A program made the translations under genes and the position numbers. Below, in pieces: positions 1 through 12,215 of a stretch of DNA of 64,000 nt. The notes under the pieces are model-generated. The model had not been told where the DNA came from. It saw nothing but the letters and a program-made list of their open reading frames with translations, and made no database searches. Origin of the DNA: Azolla caroliniana (taxonomy: Eukaryota > Polypodiophyta); NCBI GenBank assembly GCA_043228905.1, contig JBHGNT010000011.1:20150001-20214000 (forward strand), read 5' to 3'. Position 1 is the stretch's first letter; each line of letters begins with the position of its first letter.

Positions 1-767
1 GTAAGGGTAGATGGGGTGTTTGTGAGTAGCAGAGCTGGTGGTCTATAAATGACTGTCTTGCAGATGCTGTGAGGTGATCGGCTGAAATGCGTCGATGGCA
101 CGATATGGCAAGGTGTCTCAAGGGTGGTCTGATTTGGGGTGGCATTGATTGTTTTGAGCCCACTGTCTGGAATGCCACGTGTGTTTACTTTGAGCAAATG
201 TTGGCGCAAGGCCTTGAACCAAAAAATATCGAATGGATCTCAATCCTGGTGAGAATATCTGCTGAGTTTGGTTCCTAATGGGAGGAAAGAACCTACGAAA
301 TATTTCCTTGGTAGCCATGTGCGAACTGGAAAGAACCCAGCTTGAAAATCTGTGTGGCCTAGCTGTGCGAATTGTAATCTAGAGAGGTGTCCTCTGCAAT
401 GAACCTAGCGAACAATATACCTCTAATACAAAGGGAAAGAAAGAAAGAAAGAAAGAAAATGTTACCCTGGCATCTCTTTAAGGCCCAAATTTCTCTATGA
501 GACAAATTGGAGGGTGTCATTCAGGTACAAAAGAATGGTATAATTATTGTAGCAATGAAACACAAATACAAGGAATAATGGGGTGCATCAGAAATTGCTC
601 TTTATGATGAGTTGAAATTACATTTTTGTTACTGTTTTCTCGAAGATGGAATCAAACCATGGGGAACTATCAAAAACAATTCATTTATGTTTTTAAATCG
701 TTTGAGCAAAAAATGTCAATGGTATATATAGTTCTCATTTTGCTAATGTCAGTTCCCATGTTTGCAG
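1..767. other. Window edge, probable intron of the SMP-C2 gene
   Basis: No exon could be assigned here. The first bases look like a splice donor (gtaagg). The first coding exon I can place begins at 768 after a TTTGCAG acceptor. Relatives of that gene have an N-terminal membrane anchor, and I could not find its exon in this stretch, so it probably lies upstream of the window. A 63-codon open frame at 87-278 matches no family I know. There is a short AAAG microsatellite near 434-458. Confidence 0.5.
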
Positions 768-3700
768 TATGAAAGGCAGCAACGTAAATTACTTGTAGAG
801 ATGATGAATGAAAGACGGAAGTGGTACATGCAGAATACACAAGTATGTACATTTTTCTGTTGAATAAAGAGTTAAACTTGAACAGAAATTGACTTCTATG
901 GGTGCTTTTCTTGTAGCCTTTGTCACCATTGGAACCTTGTGAGTGGTTAAACAAGTTGATCATGAACATATGGCCAAACTATATGGAACCAAAGCTTTCC
1001 CATAGGTGTGCTGCCTTGCTGATGGTAAGTAAAGACGATGGTAAGACTAATAACTTGCCTCATCCTGAGTATATTCCTTTCTTCTGGATATATGCAACTA
1101 AAGAAGAAGTAATCGAGACTCCTATTGTCTTCTATTTTCCAGAAAACATTGAAGCAAAAGAAACCAAAGTTCATTGTGAGTATATTAAAAAACATTCTAT
1201 CAGATATAGAGTGCACGTGTCTCTATCAGATATGAACAAAATCTATTGGGTGTCTATGGGCATTGGGTATAGTTTTCTTCTTCAGAATGACCATTTTACT
1301 AGGATATGCAGTAGTTCTCTAATTCGTGGAACTTTGGCTCTCGATGAAGGAAAATATAGAGTTGGAGGAGTTTTCTCTAGGATTAGCACCACCGACTGTG
1401 GGGCTTGATTGCACATATTGGACGAGAGATGGCGATGAGGTTTGATATACTCTTACTAGTTTTTTGAGTGTGGTAATAACCAGTTTTGACATTGCTTTGC
1501 TCTCCCTAATTTCTTGGAATCTCATTCTCTTAATGGAATTTAGTTGATTCTGTGTATAAACTTGAGATGCAGCAAAGTTAAGTTTTGCATCTTTGGTTTC
1601 TAGGAGATCCTTCACACAGGGCTCAATTGGAACTCTGATGAAATGAGCATTGTGTTATCGATGACAATTGCAGGAATAAGAGTAAATGCTGTCATCAGAA
1701 ATTTGCAAGTGAAGGGTGATGTATGATTCTATTTTTGTAAAAAGATTTTGGGTCTAAATGTACTACCCATCTTTAATGTCAATTTGGTCTATATATGTTT
1801 TACTTTAAATATGTATTTCATTTTCACTTTTCACAGCTCAAGATTGTACCTGTTCTTCATGGAAAATGCGTCCTATATTCGTTTGAATCACCTCCTGAAG
1901 TTCGGATAGGTGTGACTTTTGGTGTGTTGGAAATACCCGGCATTGCTTCTCTCCTGGTTTGTTTTGGCTTTTTGCGCAAACATGTTGAAATCTGGAAGAT
2001 ATTTATAATGTATAATTTGTTACTAATATGTGTAAATGTTTTCTACAGGAGAAAATGTTGCTTCGAAGTCTGGTGAAGACAATGGTTGAGCCACATCGAA
2101 GCTGTTTATCATTTCCCTCGGTCAACCTTAATAAACGTGTTTCTGGAGGCACTATAAGTGTTATGGTCATTTCTGGAAACAATCTAGGGGCAGTAGCAAA
2201 TGCAGGAGTTATAGAACGAAAAGATCGAAGTATGTTTGTTGTGGTAACACTGGAAAATGTATCACGAAAGACGAAATTTTCTGATGGAGATCTGTCACCA
2301 CATTGGGATGAAACATTTAAGATGATGCTGGATGGAAGTACAGGGAGTATTTATTTCAATGTCTATGAAAAAGAATTGGAAAATTGTGGCCTACGATCTC
2401 TTGGTCAATGTAAAATTAAGGTATCTAAAATGGTGATTCCTTTTGCTGCTCTAAAAAGTACATCTCAATAAGCAATTAATTTGGAACTTGGTTGATTTGA
2501 TTGTATTTATGTTTTCATGTTTTCTATAGGTGAAGTATATCCAAGATGATTCCACTGTATTTTGGTGTATTGGAAGGAATAATAACTCTATAGCTGTTCT
2601 TGCGGAACATTCAGGGAAAGAGGTTGAAATGAAGGTTCCACTCATTGGATCCGGTTGTGCTGAGGTCCATATTTCAACGATTTCTCATTTGCAAATATTA
2701 AACCAGAAATAGCTTTATTGAGCATCATATATAAGTTAACATGAGACCATGAACAAGTATTATTTTGGAAACTATTTCTGCTAGATTAAAAATTTAGCTT
2801 TTCCTTGATCAGCATCAGAATTAATGGAATTGAATATTTGCAAATATAAAACGGAAATAGCTTTATTGAGCATATAAGTTTTACATGAGACCTTTAGCAA
2901 ATGTTATATCGGAAACTATTTTTGTTAGCTTAGAATAGTACCTTTTCAATGATCAACATCAGGATTAATGGAATTGAATAACTTTTTTCTTTTGAGAGAG
3001 GGTAAGATGGAGAGGGAGAATTGAGAATGACATATTGACACTATGACCAGTTCTGTTGCAGTTAACTGTCAAACTTGTGCTGAATCAGTGGCATTTTATT
3101 GATGGTGCTATGGAACCACCCTTGCATAGCATACTCAGTTCTGTCTCCAGATTTCAGCAGAGCACAGGCAGAGTCATGAAGATCACAGTTGAAGAAGGAA
3201 GAAATCTTGCTGCAAAGGATAAGCTTGGGAAGAGTGACCCTTATGTTCTACTGCAATATGGAAAGGTATGCACGAGTACAGAATTAATTATTTGTAATAA
3301 TTTTCTGAAATCACTTAATCTTTAGTTTAATTGCTATATTCCTGTGATAATAATGTGCATGTTCTAAAGAGCTTGTTTAATCCAGTTTTTCTTCTGTCAA
3401 TCTAATTCTGATTCTTTAGATATTACTAGGTAGATCTCTTTTTTTTATCTGTCATATTGGGCTTACTGTAGTGGTAATCTATACACAGTTCATAGGTTCA
3501 AATTGCTATTTCACATGTCTTTATTACATCATATATCACTATTCTTAAACTACATGCTACAGCAGTGTATTGAACTAATGACTTCAATAGTCTCAAAACA
3601 TTTGACATAACCATCTCAACTATGGCCTGATTGTCAAGCTAGATGTATCTCTCTCTTATTCACTATTTTCCATGCAGACTGTAAGAAGAACAAAGACAGT

Positions 3701-5771
3701 ATCCCAGAATCTAGACCCATCTTGGAATCAGACATTTGAATTTGCAGAAATTAGTGGAGAAGAATATCTGAGGCTAAAATGTTATGATGCTGATACGTTG
3801 ATTGACGATTCATTGGGAAGTGCACGTGTTAACGTGGAAGGTCTTGAAGATGACGAGTGCAGAGATATGTGGGTACCACTTGCGAATATGGAAGTGGGTG
3901 AAATTAGGCTCATCATCAAAATGCTTCCATCACAATCTATAAGCAATGAGCCTGAGGTTGTTTGCTACAGCTACTCCATGAAACCCGATATCTTACTGTA
4001 AAGAAAATACTCTTGTTCGAAGAGGTGTTGTGAATGTTGTTAAGTATGTTTCTTAATGCAGGCAGCAAATACAAGACATGGTATGCTCGAGTTAGTGCTT
4101 GTTGAGGCACGGGATTTAATAGCGGCTGATTTATGTGGAACGAGTGATCCATTCATAATTGTTCAGTATGGTAAACAAAGGAAGCGAACCAAGGTTTGTC
4201 ATCATTTGTCTCTAAGTTTATGTTAATGGCTCCAACCCCTTCGTTTATGTACCTTCAAAGCTCACATCCTCTTAACCTATGTATTGCCCTTGCTTGCAGA
4301 CTCCCTTAATCCTATCCCTGCATCACGTGCTTGGCCTTATATGTAAATGGTTCACACTGCCCCTCTCTTAGCCTTTATTTTTTTAGAGTCCACAATATGC
4401 AATGGATGAATGCTGAGGAAGAACATATGGTGTTGTCAACCACATAAGTATTTTTTACCTCTCTATAATATTATATCGTCTCTCTTCCATTCCAAAACAA
4501 AGACACAAAAGTTTTATATAGGCTAAGAACGGTAACTCTCTCTTTATTCTTGTGAACTGTGATGTCTCTTCTATGCCCTTGGTGCGGAGGGGTTATCCTC
4601 TGTCATCATTCTTAATGAAAGGTCAACACTTATTAAGATTTGGCTCTCTATTTGAGCCTATATATTTTTGCACACTCTTTGAGACTGCCTCTCGCTGTTT
4701 TCAGTTATGTCATCTCTTTTTTGGCTATATTTTTCCAGCTTGCTTTACACAAGTCACAACACTTTTCCATGTTTTTTGTGTACATTCCATTTGTGTTTAA
4801 GAACTCAGTAGTTTGGCCATGGGTTCTTTGTATTTTTTCTTATTCTGAGGAAGAACAGCATGTTAGTTTATTTTGTTACATCTTTCTTTGTTCTCTTGAC
4901 CTAGTAATTTATACGCTTGTAATCTTGCCGTTGCTCATAATATAATATGATACCTTTTAGAATGGAAGTTTTCTCATGTCTACCATAGGCCAAAACCAGC
5001 CTATGAGAACAATACATGTGCAGATGTTATGTGTGTTCTGGATCTCCAAAACAAAAAGAAGAAGGGATTTGAACTGTTGAACTTGGCATCTATGCCTCAC
5101 CACTGGAGAGAGAATATACTACTAAATCTTATGGAGGGAGAGAAAATTTTAGCTGGTTTGTAGGTTATTCACAGGACCTTAAATCCACGATGGAATCAGA
5201 CATTACAATTTTTGGAGGATGAAAATCAAACCTTAAAGCTTCATGTCAAGGATCACAATGCACTCTTGCCAACCTCGAGCATTGGTGATTGTGTTGTTGA
5301 ATTCAAAACCTTGCCAGAAAATGAGACAAAAGACTTTTGGATCCCTCTTAAAGGAGTTAAGAAGGGAGAAGTTCACGTAAAAGTTACAAGACGATTTCAC
5401 GCGGAAAAGATTGTACCCAAGAACAAACAATGCACGAGTGCAAATGGAGTATTTGCGCAGATGTCCTCAGCAGTCAGTGTTTCCCATTGATTATTATTTT
5501 GAGTGCAATTTGAATATTGTCTTTATGTGACACTAGTTATTCCTCATCTTATTTCTTTATACATTTGTGGCAGATTTCAGGCATAGTAGAAGCACATGAG
5601 CTGGCTGAAGATGGTGATATGGCTCAATTGTGCAACAAAATTGCAGAGATTGAATCCATTGGGACTGAACAAGATGTACACATTGCGCAAGTACTCAGGG
5701 AGAAAGAGATGCTCCTCTCTAAGATAAGTGAGTTGGAAAGATCCCTCACAAACCAAAAATCAATCCTCTAA
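768..5771 (+). CDS. NTMC2T3: SMP and triple-C2 domain protein (SYTF/NTMC2T3 type), 5' end missing
   Basis: Role: relatives are ER-anchored lipid-transfer/tether proteins (extended-synaptotagmin class) at membrane contact sites; this job is inferred from the family. Exons read: 768-842, 917-1024, 1143-1175, 1350-1439, 1604-1720, 1837-1956, 2049-2420, 2530-2664, 3062-3265, 3678-3956, 4062-4193, 5164-5472, 5574-5771. All junctions are phase 0, giving 723 residues and a TAA stop. Order: SMP domain about 26-190 (begins PLEPCEWLNKLIMNIWPNY), C2A about 200-345, C2B about 385-490, C2C about 512-620, then a C-terminal coiled coil ending ISELERSL. C2B keeps acidic calcium-loop residues (KSDPY, YDADTLIDD). 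C2C keeps the first loop (TSDPF) but its third loop, HNALLPTSS, lacks them. The 33-nt exon at 1143-1175 supplies the basic stretch KTLKQKKPKFI. The colinear match is to Arabidopsis At3g18370 as I remember it. The exon 12 donor (5472 or 5478) is the least certain join. The N-terminal anchor is not in view. Confidence 0.9.
2687..2980. repeat. Intronic tandem duplication, period about 149 bp
   Basis: Two diverged copies lie head to tail (about 2687-2835 and 2836-2980). Each starts ATTTGCAAATAT and ends TTAATGGAATTGAATA. They lie wholly inside the intron after the exon ending at 2664 and do not affect coding. Confidence 0.8.
3460..3520 (+). repeat. Possible degenerate tRNA-derived SINE head
   Basis: GGCTTACTGTAGTGGTAA resembles a pol III A box and AGGTTCAAATTGC a B box. 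The order and wording resemble the clearer copy at 40336-40410. It lies in an intron of the SMP-C2 gene. Weak. Confidence 0.3.
5060..5110 (-). repeat. Possible tRNA-derived SINE fragment in an intron
   Basis: Read on the minus strand, CCAGTGGTGAGGC (A-box-like) is followed after about 20 bases by AGTTCAAATCCC (B-box-like). It sits in the last long intron of the SMP-C2 gene, opposite in orientation to the gene. No full tRNA fold is apparent. Confidence 0.4.
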
Positions 5772-8220
5772 AGGTGCTGCGATCTTCAAAGCTCTCTTCC
5801 AACTGAAGAAGGTTGGATTTCCTTCCGTCATTATTGTGAAACTCACTCATGGCACATTAATAGTAAACATAGTTCCTCTTCAATTTCCAACTTTTAACAT
5901 AATCCTTAGTTTTTTCAATGAATTGGTTGGTTTTTGGGGAGATGGAGTTGAACCCCTGACCTATTTATTGTCTTAAAGGTTTTGGGACATGATGTGTACA
6001 TAAAGACATGTTTTTTCCTTGGACAGGCTGGATACGAAAGTGATTACTAGGAAAATCTGAATGCCAGTGTGTACCATTATGCCTTGGAAGGTAAGGCCTA
6101 TTATCCAAGATCTTGGTTGTTATTGGAATTAACTGGAGAAGTTGGATGCAAGGTCCCTTTGTTACGACAGCAGTCTTCAACCATGTTCAATTGGGCCCAT
6201 TGTCGACCATAACACAGAGCATTAAAGAGGTCGCGTCCACACAAATAAATTCCTCTTCAACACCCAAAATTAATTTTAAAATAAGATGAAAGGTCTCCCT
6301 TAAGGTTTCATAACCAAAGAGGAAGTGTTGTAACCAATAAAAAGCCCGAGGTAGAATGCACATTGAGTTGTATCATATGAGTTGCAAGGTTCTTCCTTCT
6401 CTCGAAATTTGTTGTGAAATGTATGATTTTCTTGTTGTACAATATATGGAGAGTTTGCATCTACCACCAAAGGTGGTTTGATTGCTTGTGGATCATCAAA
6501 AGGAATGCTTGCATCAAAACGTTGTACACTTTTGAATTCAAATGCTTCAGGTATATGGCAATTTTATAATGCTTTTAAAGATGATCTTTATTTTCCAAGT
6601 ACATAAATTAGAACTTGTCTCATATTTATGTCATCTAGTGAGGTTTGTGAGAAATTTAAAGGCAATACTTCCTCATTATGCGTTAGCACATAACACCTTG
6701 TCACTTTTCATCTCTACAGTTGCCATTGTCACATACTTAACTTTGAGGTTGTGACCATTCAAGCAAAGATAATACATTTGTTCTCTATTTTTTCTTGGTT
6801 TTGACCGAGTGAATCAACACTCAAATTTACTAGAGATTCTTCACTTTGTACCATCTTTGGAGTTGGTGCATGACACATATACCACAAAAAATCAAAGGAA
6901 TCCCAATCTTGCATTCCATTTTCATTGAAGTGTCAACTAGGCCCCTCGTACTTATCAAGAAAAACTTGTGAGCTTGCGTAAATCAGGAGATTTGTAGCCG
7001 TCTAAATTGTTCCGTTTCCAATACTCATTGTCATCTCTTGTTGAGTCACCTTTTTAGAGAAACAAAAAAGCATGTGGCAATATCAACACTTCATTTTTCA
7101 ATGCTTTCCAATGTCCATGTTTCTTTGCAAGCTTGCCTGTTTCTATATCCAATGTGACATTTAGGATCTATATCCAATGTGACATTTAGGAGAGCCATTA
7201 TGTATTGTTTACATATTTCACAAGATTTTCACTGCTAAATTTCCCCAAACTTAATTGTGGAGACGAATAAGGCTAGTCAAAGATACCTTTCCAAGCATTT
7301 ATGTCAATTCTCTTCTGCATCCGAACACATTGATAATATGTTTGTTCACATGTTTGAGCATTATATGCATTTTCTTTGTAGACAAGGAAGTTAAAATCAT
7401 GTTGTCATTAGGTGACATAGTTCTATGCGAGATTCAAGAACCATTTGAGGTCCGTGTGATTCGATTTAACAAATAAGCCATTGGAAATTTAATAAACATT
7501 TGTTGAATCACATGTTTATTACAAAGGGAATATTTGGATCGTTAGTAAAAACATGAAGAGTCATAATTATTTGTAGCATGCAAATGCACTCTTAGTTGAA
7601 GTGAGATATGATCATTCCAAAACTAAGAGCTTGATCCCCATTTGTCATTATTGAGTGATTGCCACAATAGCTCTTGTCCACCTTGCGGTTGCATGCAATT
7701 AGCCTTCCCCAATAATATGAGATGTTGGTAGCTTGCAAGCTCAATAATGAGCTTGTATTGGTTCTAGAGAGCAAGTAACTTCTCTCTTTCTATGTACACA
7801 TTAGTATGGCTTGCTTTATGAGATTAATAAAATTTCAATGCCAAACTTTAAAGCGCTTATGAACGATTTAATTTTAAAAATTCACTTGCATACACAATCA
7901 ATACATCGGCTTCTTTTCCGTCAACCATTCCCCAAAAGGAGTTGTGTAAGTAGCATTCCAACTTAGTTTCCGAACAATCGATATCGTTAACATCAAAGGC
8001 TCGGGTATCTAAAGCAAGGCCATGCTATGCTAGCTCATAGAATGTGAGACACCACAACAAAGCTACGAGGGTAAGAGAAATGCGGGAAAGCCGATACCAC
8101 ATCTTATGGACAAGACCATGGTGGGGGTGGTGATGGTGTCCACTGTCCACCAAGGAACAACACATGAGCATACAGGGTCTTGACTTTTTGCGGTCTTAAT
8201 AGTAAGAGAGATGATGTGGC
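5772..8220. other. Intergenic, 3' flank of the SMP-C2 gene to TCTP promoter
   Basis: No intact gene seen. A minus-strand stretch around 6300-6556 reads open for about 85 codons without a start and then stops; I could not assign it to a family and treat it as a possible decayed element fragment. A 25-bp direct repeat lies at 7142-7191. The last kilobase is presumably the TCTP promoter. Confidence 0.5.
7142..7191. repeat. Perfect 25-bp direct repeat, two copies
   Basis: Two adjacent identical 25-bp units (7142-7166 and 7167-7191), each beginning TCTATATCCAATGTG. Being perfect, it looks like a recent duplication. Confidence 0.9.
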
Positions 8221-8229
8221 TTAGGGTTT
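8221..8229 (+). promoter_or_regulatory. Telo-box upstream of TCTP
   Basis: TTAGGGTTT, the reverse of AAACCCTAA, lies 272 bp before the TCTP start codon. Telo-boxes are typical of plant promoters for translation-related genes, and TCTP is usually co-regulated with those. Function here is inferred. Confidence 0.5.
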
Positions 8230-8454
8230 TTGAGTATGTACATGGATGTCTTTTAACACATTAGAGTTTTAAGAGTTTGAGAATAATAGAAACAAAACCC
8301 TTGCCACCTCTGTTACTAATTTCGGCTGAAATGGAGCTTTCACCTCTTCCTCGCCTCCTCGATCCTTTCCTTTCTCCTTTAAAAACAAACGGCGGCATTT
8401 ACTTTTTCTCTCTCATCACAGAGAACCTCTCTGCATCAAAGAAAGTGATAAGAC

Positions 8455-8482
8455 TAGAGAGAGAGAGAGAGAGAGAGAGAGA
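8455..8482 (+). repeat. GA microsatellite in the TCTP 5' UTR
   Basis: About 14 GA dinucleotides end 18 bases before the TCTP ATG, so they probably lie in the transcribed leader. GA/CT tracts recur in the leaders or flanks of several genes in this window. Confidence 0.85.
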
Positions 8483-8500
8483 AGCTAAGTTCTTGCAATC

Positions 8501-9866
8501 ATGTTGGTTTATCAGGATCGTCTGTCGGGTAATATTTCTCTGCCTATTTTCGTTTGTTGGGTGCATGTTTTTTCCAAAAAACTATCAATAGCAAGAGATA
8601 TCTCTTCTTATATGTGGATATTGATCTTTTTTGAAGTAAGTAATGAAAGAATGATTGATGACGTAAATTATATTATGTCTTTGTTTCTTGTTACACATTT
8701 ATTCCTAAAAACTATTGAGCAGAAAGAGATTTCAACTCCTTCTATCCTAACATTTCTTTTTTGGATTATCTACTGAAAATTTTGATTGATGACGTGAATT
8801 TGTTTATGTCTTTGTGTCTTTCTCCCATGCCTTTTTTTGTGACGTATTTTATTCACCATTATTATCTCTCAAATGACCGTAGCTGCTTGTTTCTAATTTT
8901 TGCTGATTTCATTATTGAAGTTTAGATGCAATGATACATCATTATGTAAAAAATATGAATGTCTCCCTATGTCTTTCTATATGGAATTATGAAAACCGAG
9001 TTCTGTTTTTTTGTTATCAAAGGTGATGAGCTCTTATCAGATTCTTTCCCCTACAAGGAGGTGTTTGATGGAATTTTGTGGGAAGTAGATGGGAAGGTAA
9101 TTGCCATGTCAAGCTTTTTCAACATCGTAACTTATTAATCACAATTCCAAGATTCTATTTTTTAAGGAAATTGTTCTTGTTTAATTGAATAGTGGATAGA
9201 GAAAGGTCCCGTCTCTGTGGATATTGCAGCAAATCCTCCATTTGAAGGCGTATCAGAGGATGAAAAAGTTGAAGATAAACCGGTTAAGACAATAGACATA
9301 GTAGATGCATTCATCCTTCAAGTAAGCATCATGAAATATAGTGCTACAATAAGAACATTGTGGTATTATTTTTTTTCTGGAAAAGTGGTACTGTTAACCT
9401 ATGAGCTCATGGTTTAGTTTTCGATTCGTGCTGGTTTTAGGATTTGATGGGATTCCTCTTGAAATTCGTTATTGGTTGATGCAGGAACAACCGCCAATGG
9501 ATGAGACATCATTTTCCAATTACCTTGACAGATTCGTAACAAAGCTGACTCCACAGTTACCAACGGAACGGCATGATCACTTCAGAAAGAACGCCGATGC
9601 AGCTGTGAAGTGGCTCAAGTCCAAAGTGAAAGACCTTAAGTTGTATGAAATGAATCATTATATTTTGTCTCGGTTCCATCTGTACAATTTCTAAATTACC
9701 TTGTATATTCTTTGCACTTTCAAGCTATTAACATTTTCTTTCATGCAGTTTTGTTGGTGAAAACATGAAGGAAGATGCCTCTCTTGTATATTCATATTAT
9801 AAGGAGGGAGCAAGCAATCCAACGTTTGTGTACTTTGCCGATTCCTTGAAGGCTGTGGAGTGTTGA
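8501..9866 (+). CDS. TCTP: Translationally controlled tumour protein homologue
   Basis: TCTP is a small, abundant cytosolic protein that promotes growth and cell-cycle progression in plants and animals (family knowledge). Exons: 8501-8528, 9023-9096, 9193-9321, 9485-9642, 9749-9866. Junction phases close correctly, giving 168 aa and a TGA stop. The N-terminus [20 protein letters not shown] is the hallmark start of the family, and this fixes the ATG. Other conserved stretches: the ILWEVDGKW core strand, the acidic flexible loop ([10 protein letters not shown]), the helical hairpin ([13 protein letters not shown]) and the C-terminal block from FFVGENM to KAVEC. The length equals the usual plant 167-168 aa. 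The first exon holds only the first nine codons plus one base, typical of this gene. No defect seen. Confidence 0.97.
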
Positions 9867-11101
9867 GCTGTTCATCCCACCTGGAACTGAACTTTGCAAC
9901 ATATGCATAATATTCCATACTATCTGATAATACTGTAAAATATATATGTAAATTGTTTCTGTAATTAAGGTGTAGAAATTTTGTACTTAATGATGTAGGT
10001 GTTGCGTAGCCAATTACACCTTTAACACAGGTTAACAAGGTTACAGCTTGTTTCAAAATTAAAAGCTGAAATGGTTTTCTAATTAGCACAGGTTTAGCAG
10101 TTTAAAGTTTTTTGTGTCTGTAATTAAGATGTAGTAGGTATTCTGTAGCCCAAGGTTACAGCTTATTTGGAAAAGAAAAAGGCTTGTTTTTCTAAATTTG
10201 TTTGTGCATGTATGTGGGCATGTGTACTGAGGTTTAGACATTTGTAGAGATTATTTGCGGGAAAAAACAAAAAAAGGATTATCCCCCCAAAAAAGTGCGT
10301 GAACCTTGTCCAGCAACTTGCAAAAAGACCAATTTCTGTATGCAAGTTGTGGAGTGAACGCTAACGTAGAGCATTTTCAAAGCTTGTGAGTTGTATTTGT
10401 GTATTATAAAATTTCTTATGAATGCATATAATCAAGACATGGAGCATATGAATGCAGACGTAGAGCATTGTGTATTGTAAAATGGCTTATGAATGCAAAT
10501 GGAGGATTTGTGAGGTGCATTGTTTTGTACACTCCATGGGACACTTATTTAGGTGAAATAAATACCGATCCGGTAGCTGTTGATGTCCTTCCTAGGTGGG
10601 CAATTGAGGAAGCAGCTTATCTGACCATCCAACCATGATCGGCTGTTGCCTAATGGAACATTAGTGCACATGTAAACAAGATGTTCACCACATCCCAACT
10701 TACAATGTTTGTAGATAGTGTAATCAATGATTTGATGTTTTGGCAAAACGAGGATATCACAGGACCTGAAATGATCCAATGCCATCTCTGGAAAAGTTGA
10801 TACAGGATTTCAAAAGATTCAATGACATCTGGAAAAGCTGATATTATTAGTTGGAACTCATCCAATGCACCACACTCCATGTACACAAGAAAGCCACTAT
10901 TTGTGTTGTTTATGAATGGATGGTATAAACATTAAGATTGTCACATTGTATTTGTAAAAGAGCAAACCAATATAAGCGTATCACTAACCAACCACCAAAT
11001 ATATCTTTACTTGGTTCTGGTTTTGCAGTTATATTTAGATCAGATTTCCCCATTCCCCAACTGACTTAGTCCCAATCTAGCAAGGACCATGATTCCAAAT
11101 T
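9867..11101. other. TCTP 3' flank and intergenic DNA
   Basis: Holds the TCTP 3' UTR, presumably a few hundred bases of AT-rich sequence. No further gene is supported up to the transposon. Confidence 0.5.
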
Positions 11102-11109
11102 GAAGCCAG

Positions 11110-11767
11110 TAGGAATTGGCAATGGTTCGGTTTAGGAACTGGTTTGGCCTTACCCAAGCCAAACCAGTTAAGCCTAAACCGTTTCGGAGTTCTCAAACCT
11201 AAACCAAACCAAACCAAATCAATCCCTAAACCGGTTTTTCTGGGAACCGGTTTGGGACAAAAAACCGTAGAGGTGTGAAGAAACCCAAAAATCATCACTA
11301 CCACTTCGTACTCTTCTTCTCCTCATATAACTCCCACCCCCCTTGGCCTTACCACCGATGAGTCCTACTGCGAGTCCCACCTCCACGACTCCCTCTTTGT
11401 AGACTATGATTGATTGGTCAATGTAACCCTTCCCGGACCGCTCGATTGCTATTTGCCCATCCCTCAACCACCTTCATGTCGAGCTCGCCGTGTCCTAGGT
11501 CCAATTCGGAGAGAATTGGAGCTTCAATTAAGTTTTCACCTATATGTACAGAAAGAAGAAACAATGTATACATAACGAGGTCCTCGTCATTGTCCCTAAA
11601 CCCTAATTATTAAATAAGATAAACCGGTTTGAGCCAGTTTGGCAAGGCTCAAGCCAAGCCGAGCTCAAACTGTTTGCGTGGCTCAAGCCTAAATCGACCC
11701 CAATCGCTAAGCCGTTTAAAACCGATTTAGCTAGTTTAGGCTTGAGCCGAGCCGTTCCCGATCCCTA
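11110..11767. mobile_element. Non-autonomous hAT-like element with TIRs and 8-bp TSD
   Basis: The element begins TAGGAATTGGCAATGG and ends, read inward on the other strand, TAGGGATCGGGAACGG; 16 of the first 21 bases of the ends agree. It is flanked on both sides by the exact 8-bp repeat GAAGCCAG (11102-11109 and 11768-11775), the target-duplication length of the hAT superfamily. The 658-bp body has many AACCGGTTT-type palindromic words, including a perfect 12-bp hairpin arm (11137-11148 with 11158-11169). It has no transposase, so mobility would need a source elsewhere. Superfamily is inferred from TSD length and the TAGGG-type ends. Confidence 0.85.
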
Positions 11768-11775
11768 GAAGCCAG

Positions 11776-12215
11776 GTTGAATATTAACCACTTCCAAGTG
11801 GTAGTTTGGTGAATTTGAGATGAACAATACCTATAATCTGGTTTGTAAAATATAAATGAACGTACCTAATCCATAGCAACAATATATGTTTGTATAAATT
11901 TCTGATCGTTCCTATTCTTCATCTTCTTGTTTGCCATTAATCTACTTTTACATCAGCCATATCATACTGTTATCTTCAAGGTAATAAAATGGAACCAATG
12001 AGCATGGATCTTCATCAAGGACTAGATACAATCATTGACCCAACTTGTCACCAAATCACAAATAGAATACAACAATCGATCAACGAAATACCCGACGTGC
12101 ATCTCTTTTAGCCTTTCAAAGAATCAGTGAAAGATAAAAATTGATGAGTCATTTGAAGTTTCTCGCTGTTACTCAGTTGCTGATCTCTCATGTACCTATT
12201 TACACATTTCAATTG
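11776..12215. other. Intergenic and 3' UTR side of PRORP
   Basis: AT-rich; probably includes the PRORP 3' UTR. No gene seen. Confidence 0.5.

Noticed and set aside
87-278. 63-codon frame with KGGLIWGGIDCFEPTVW as an N-terminal exon of the SMP-C2 gene
   Set aside because: No donor in a phase joining to 768 and no convincing membrane helix; left unassigned.
1025-1408. 128-codon read-through extension of the SMP exon that starts at 917
   Set aside because: It crosses a good gtaagt donor at 1025; family-conserved SMP sequence continues in other frames at 1143 and 1350, so the open run is intronic chance.
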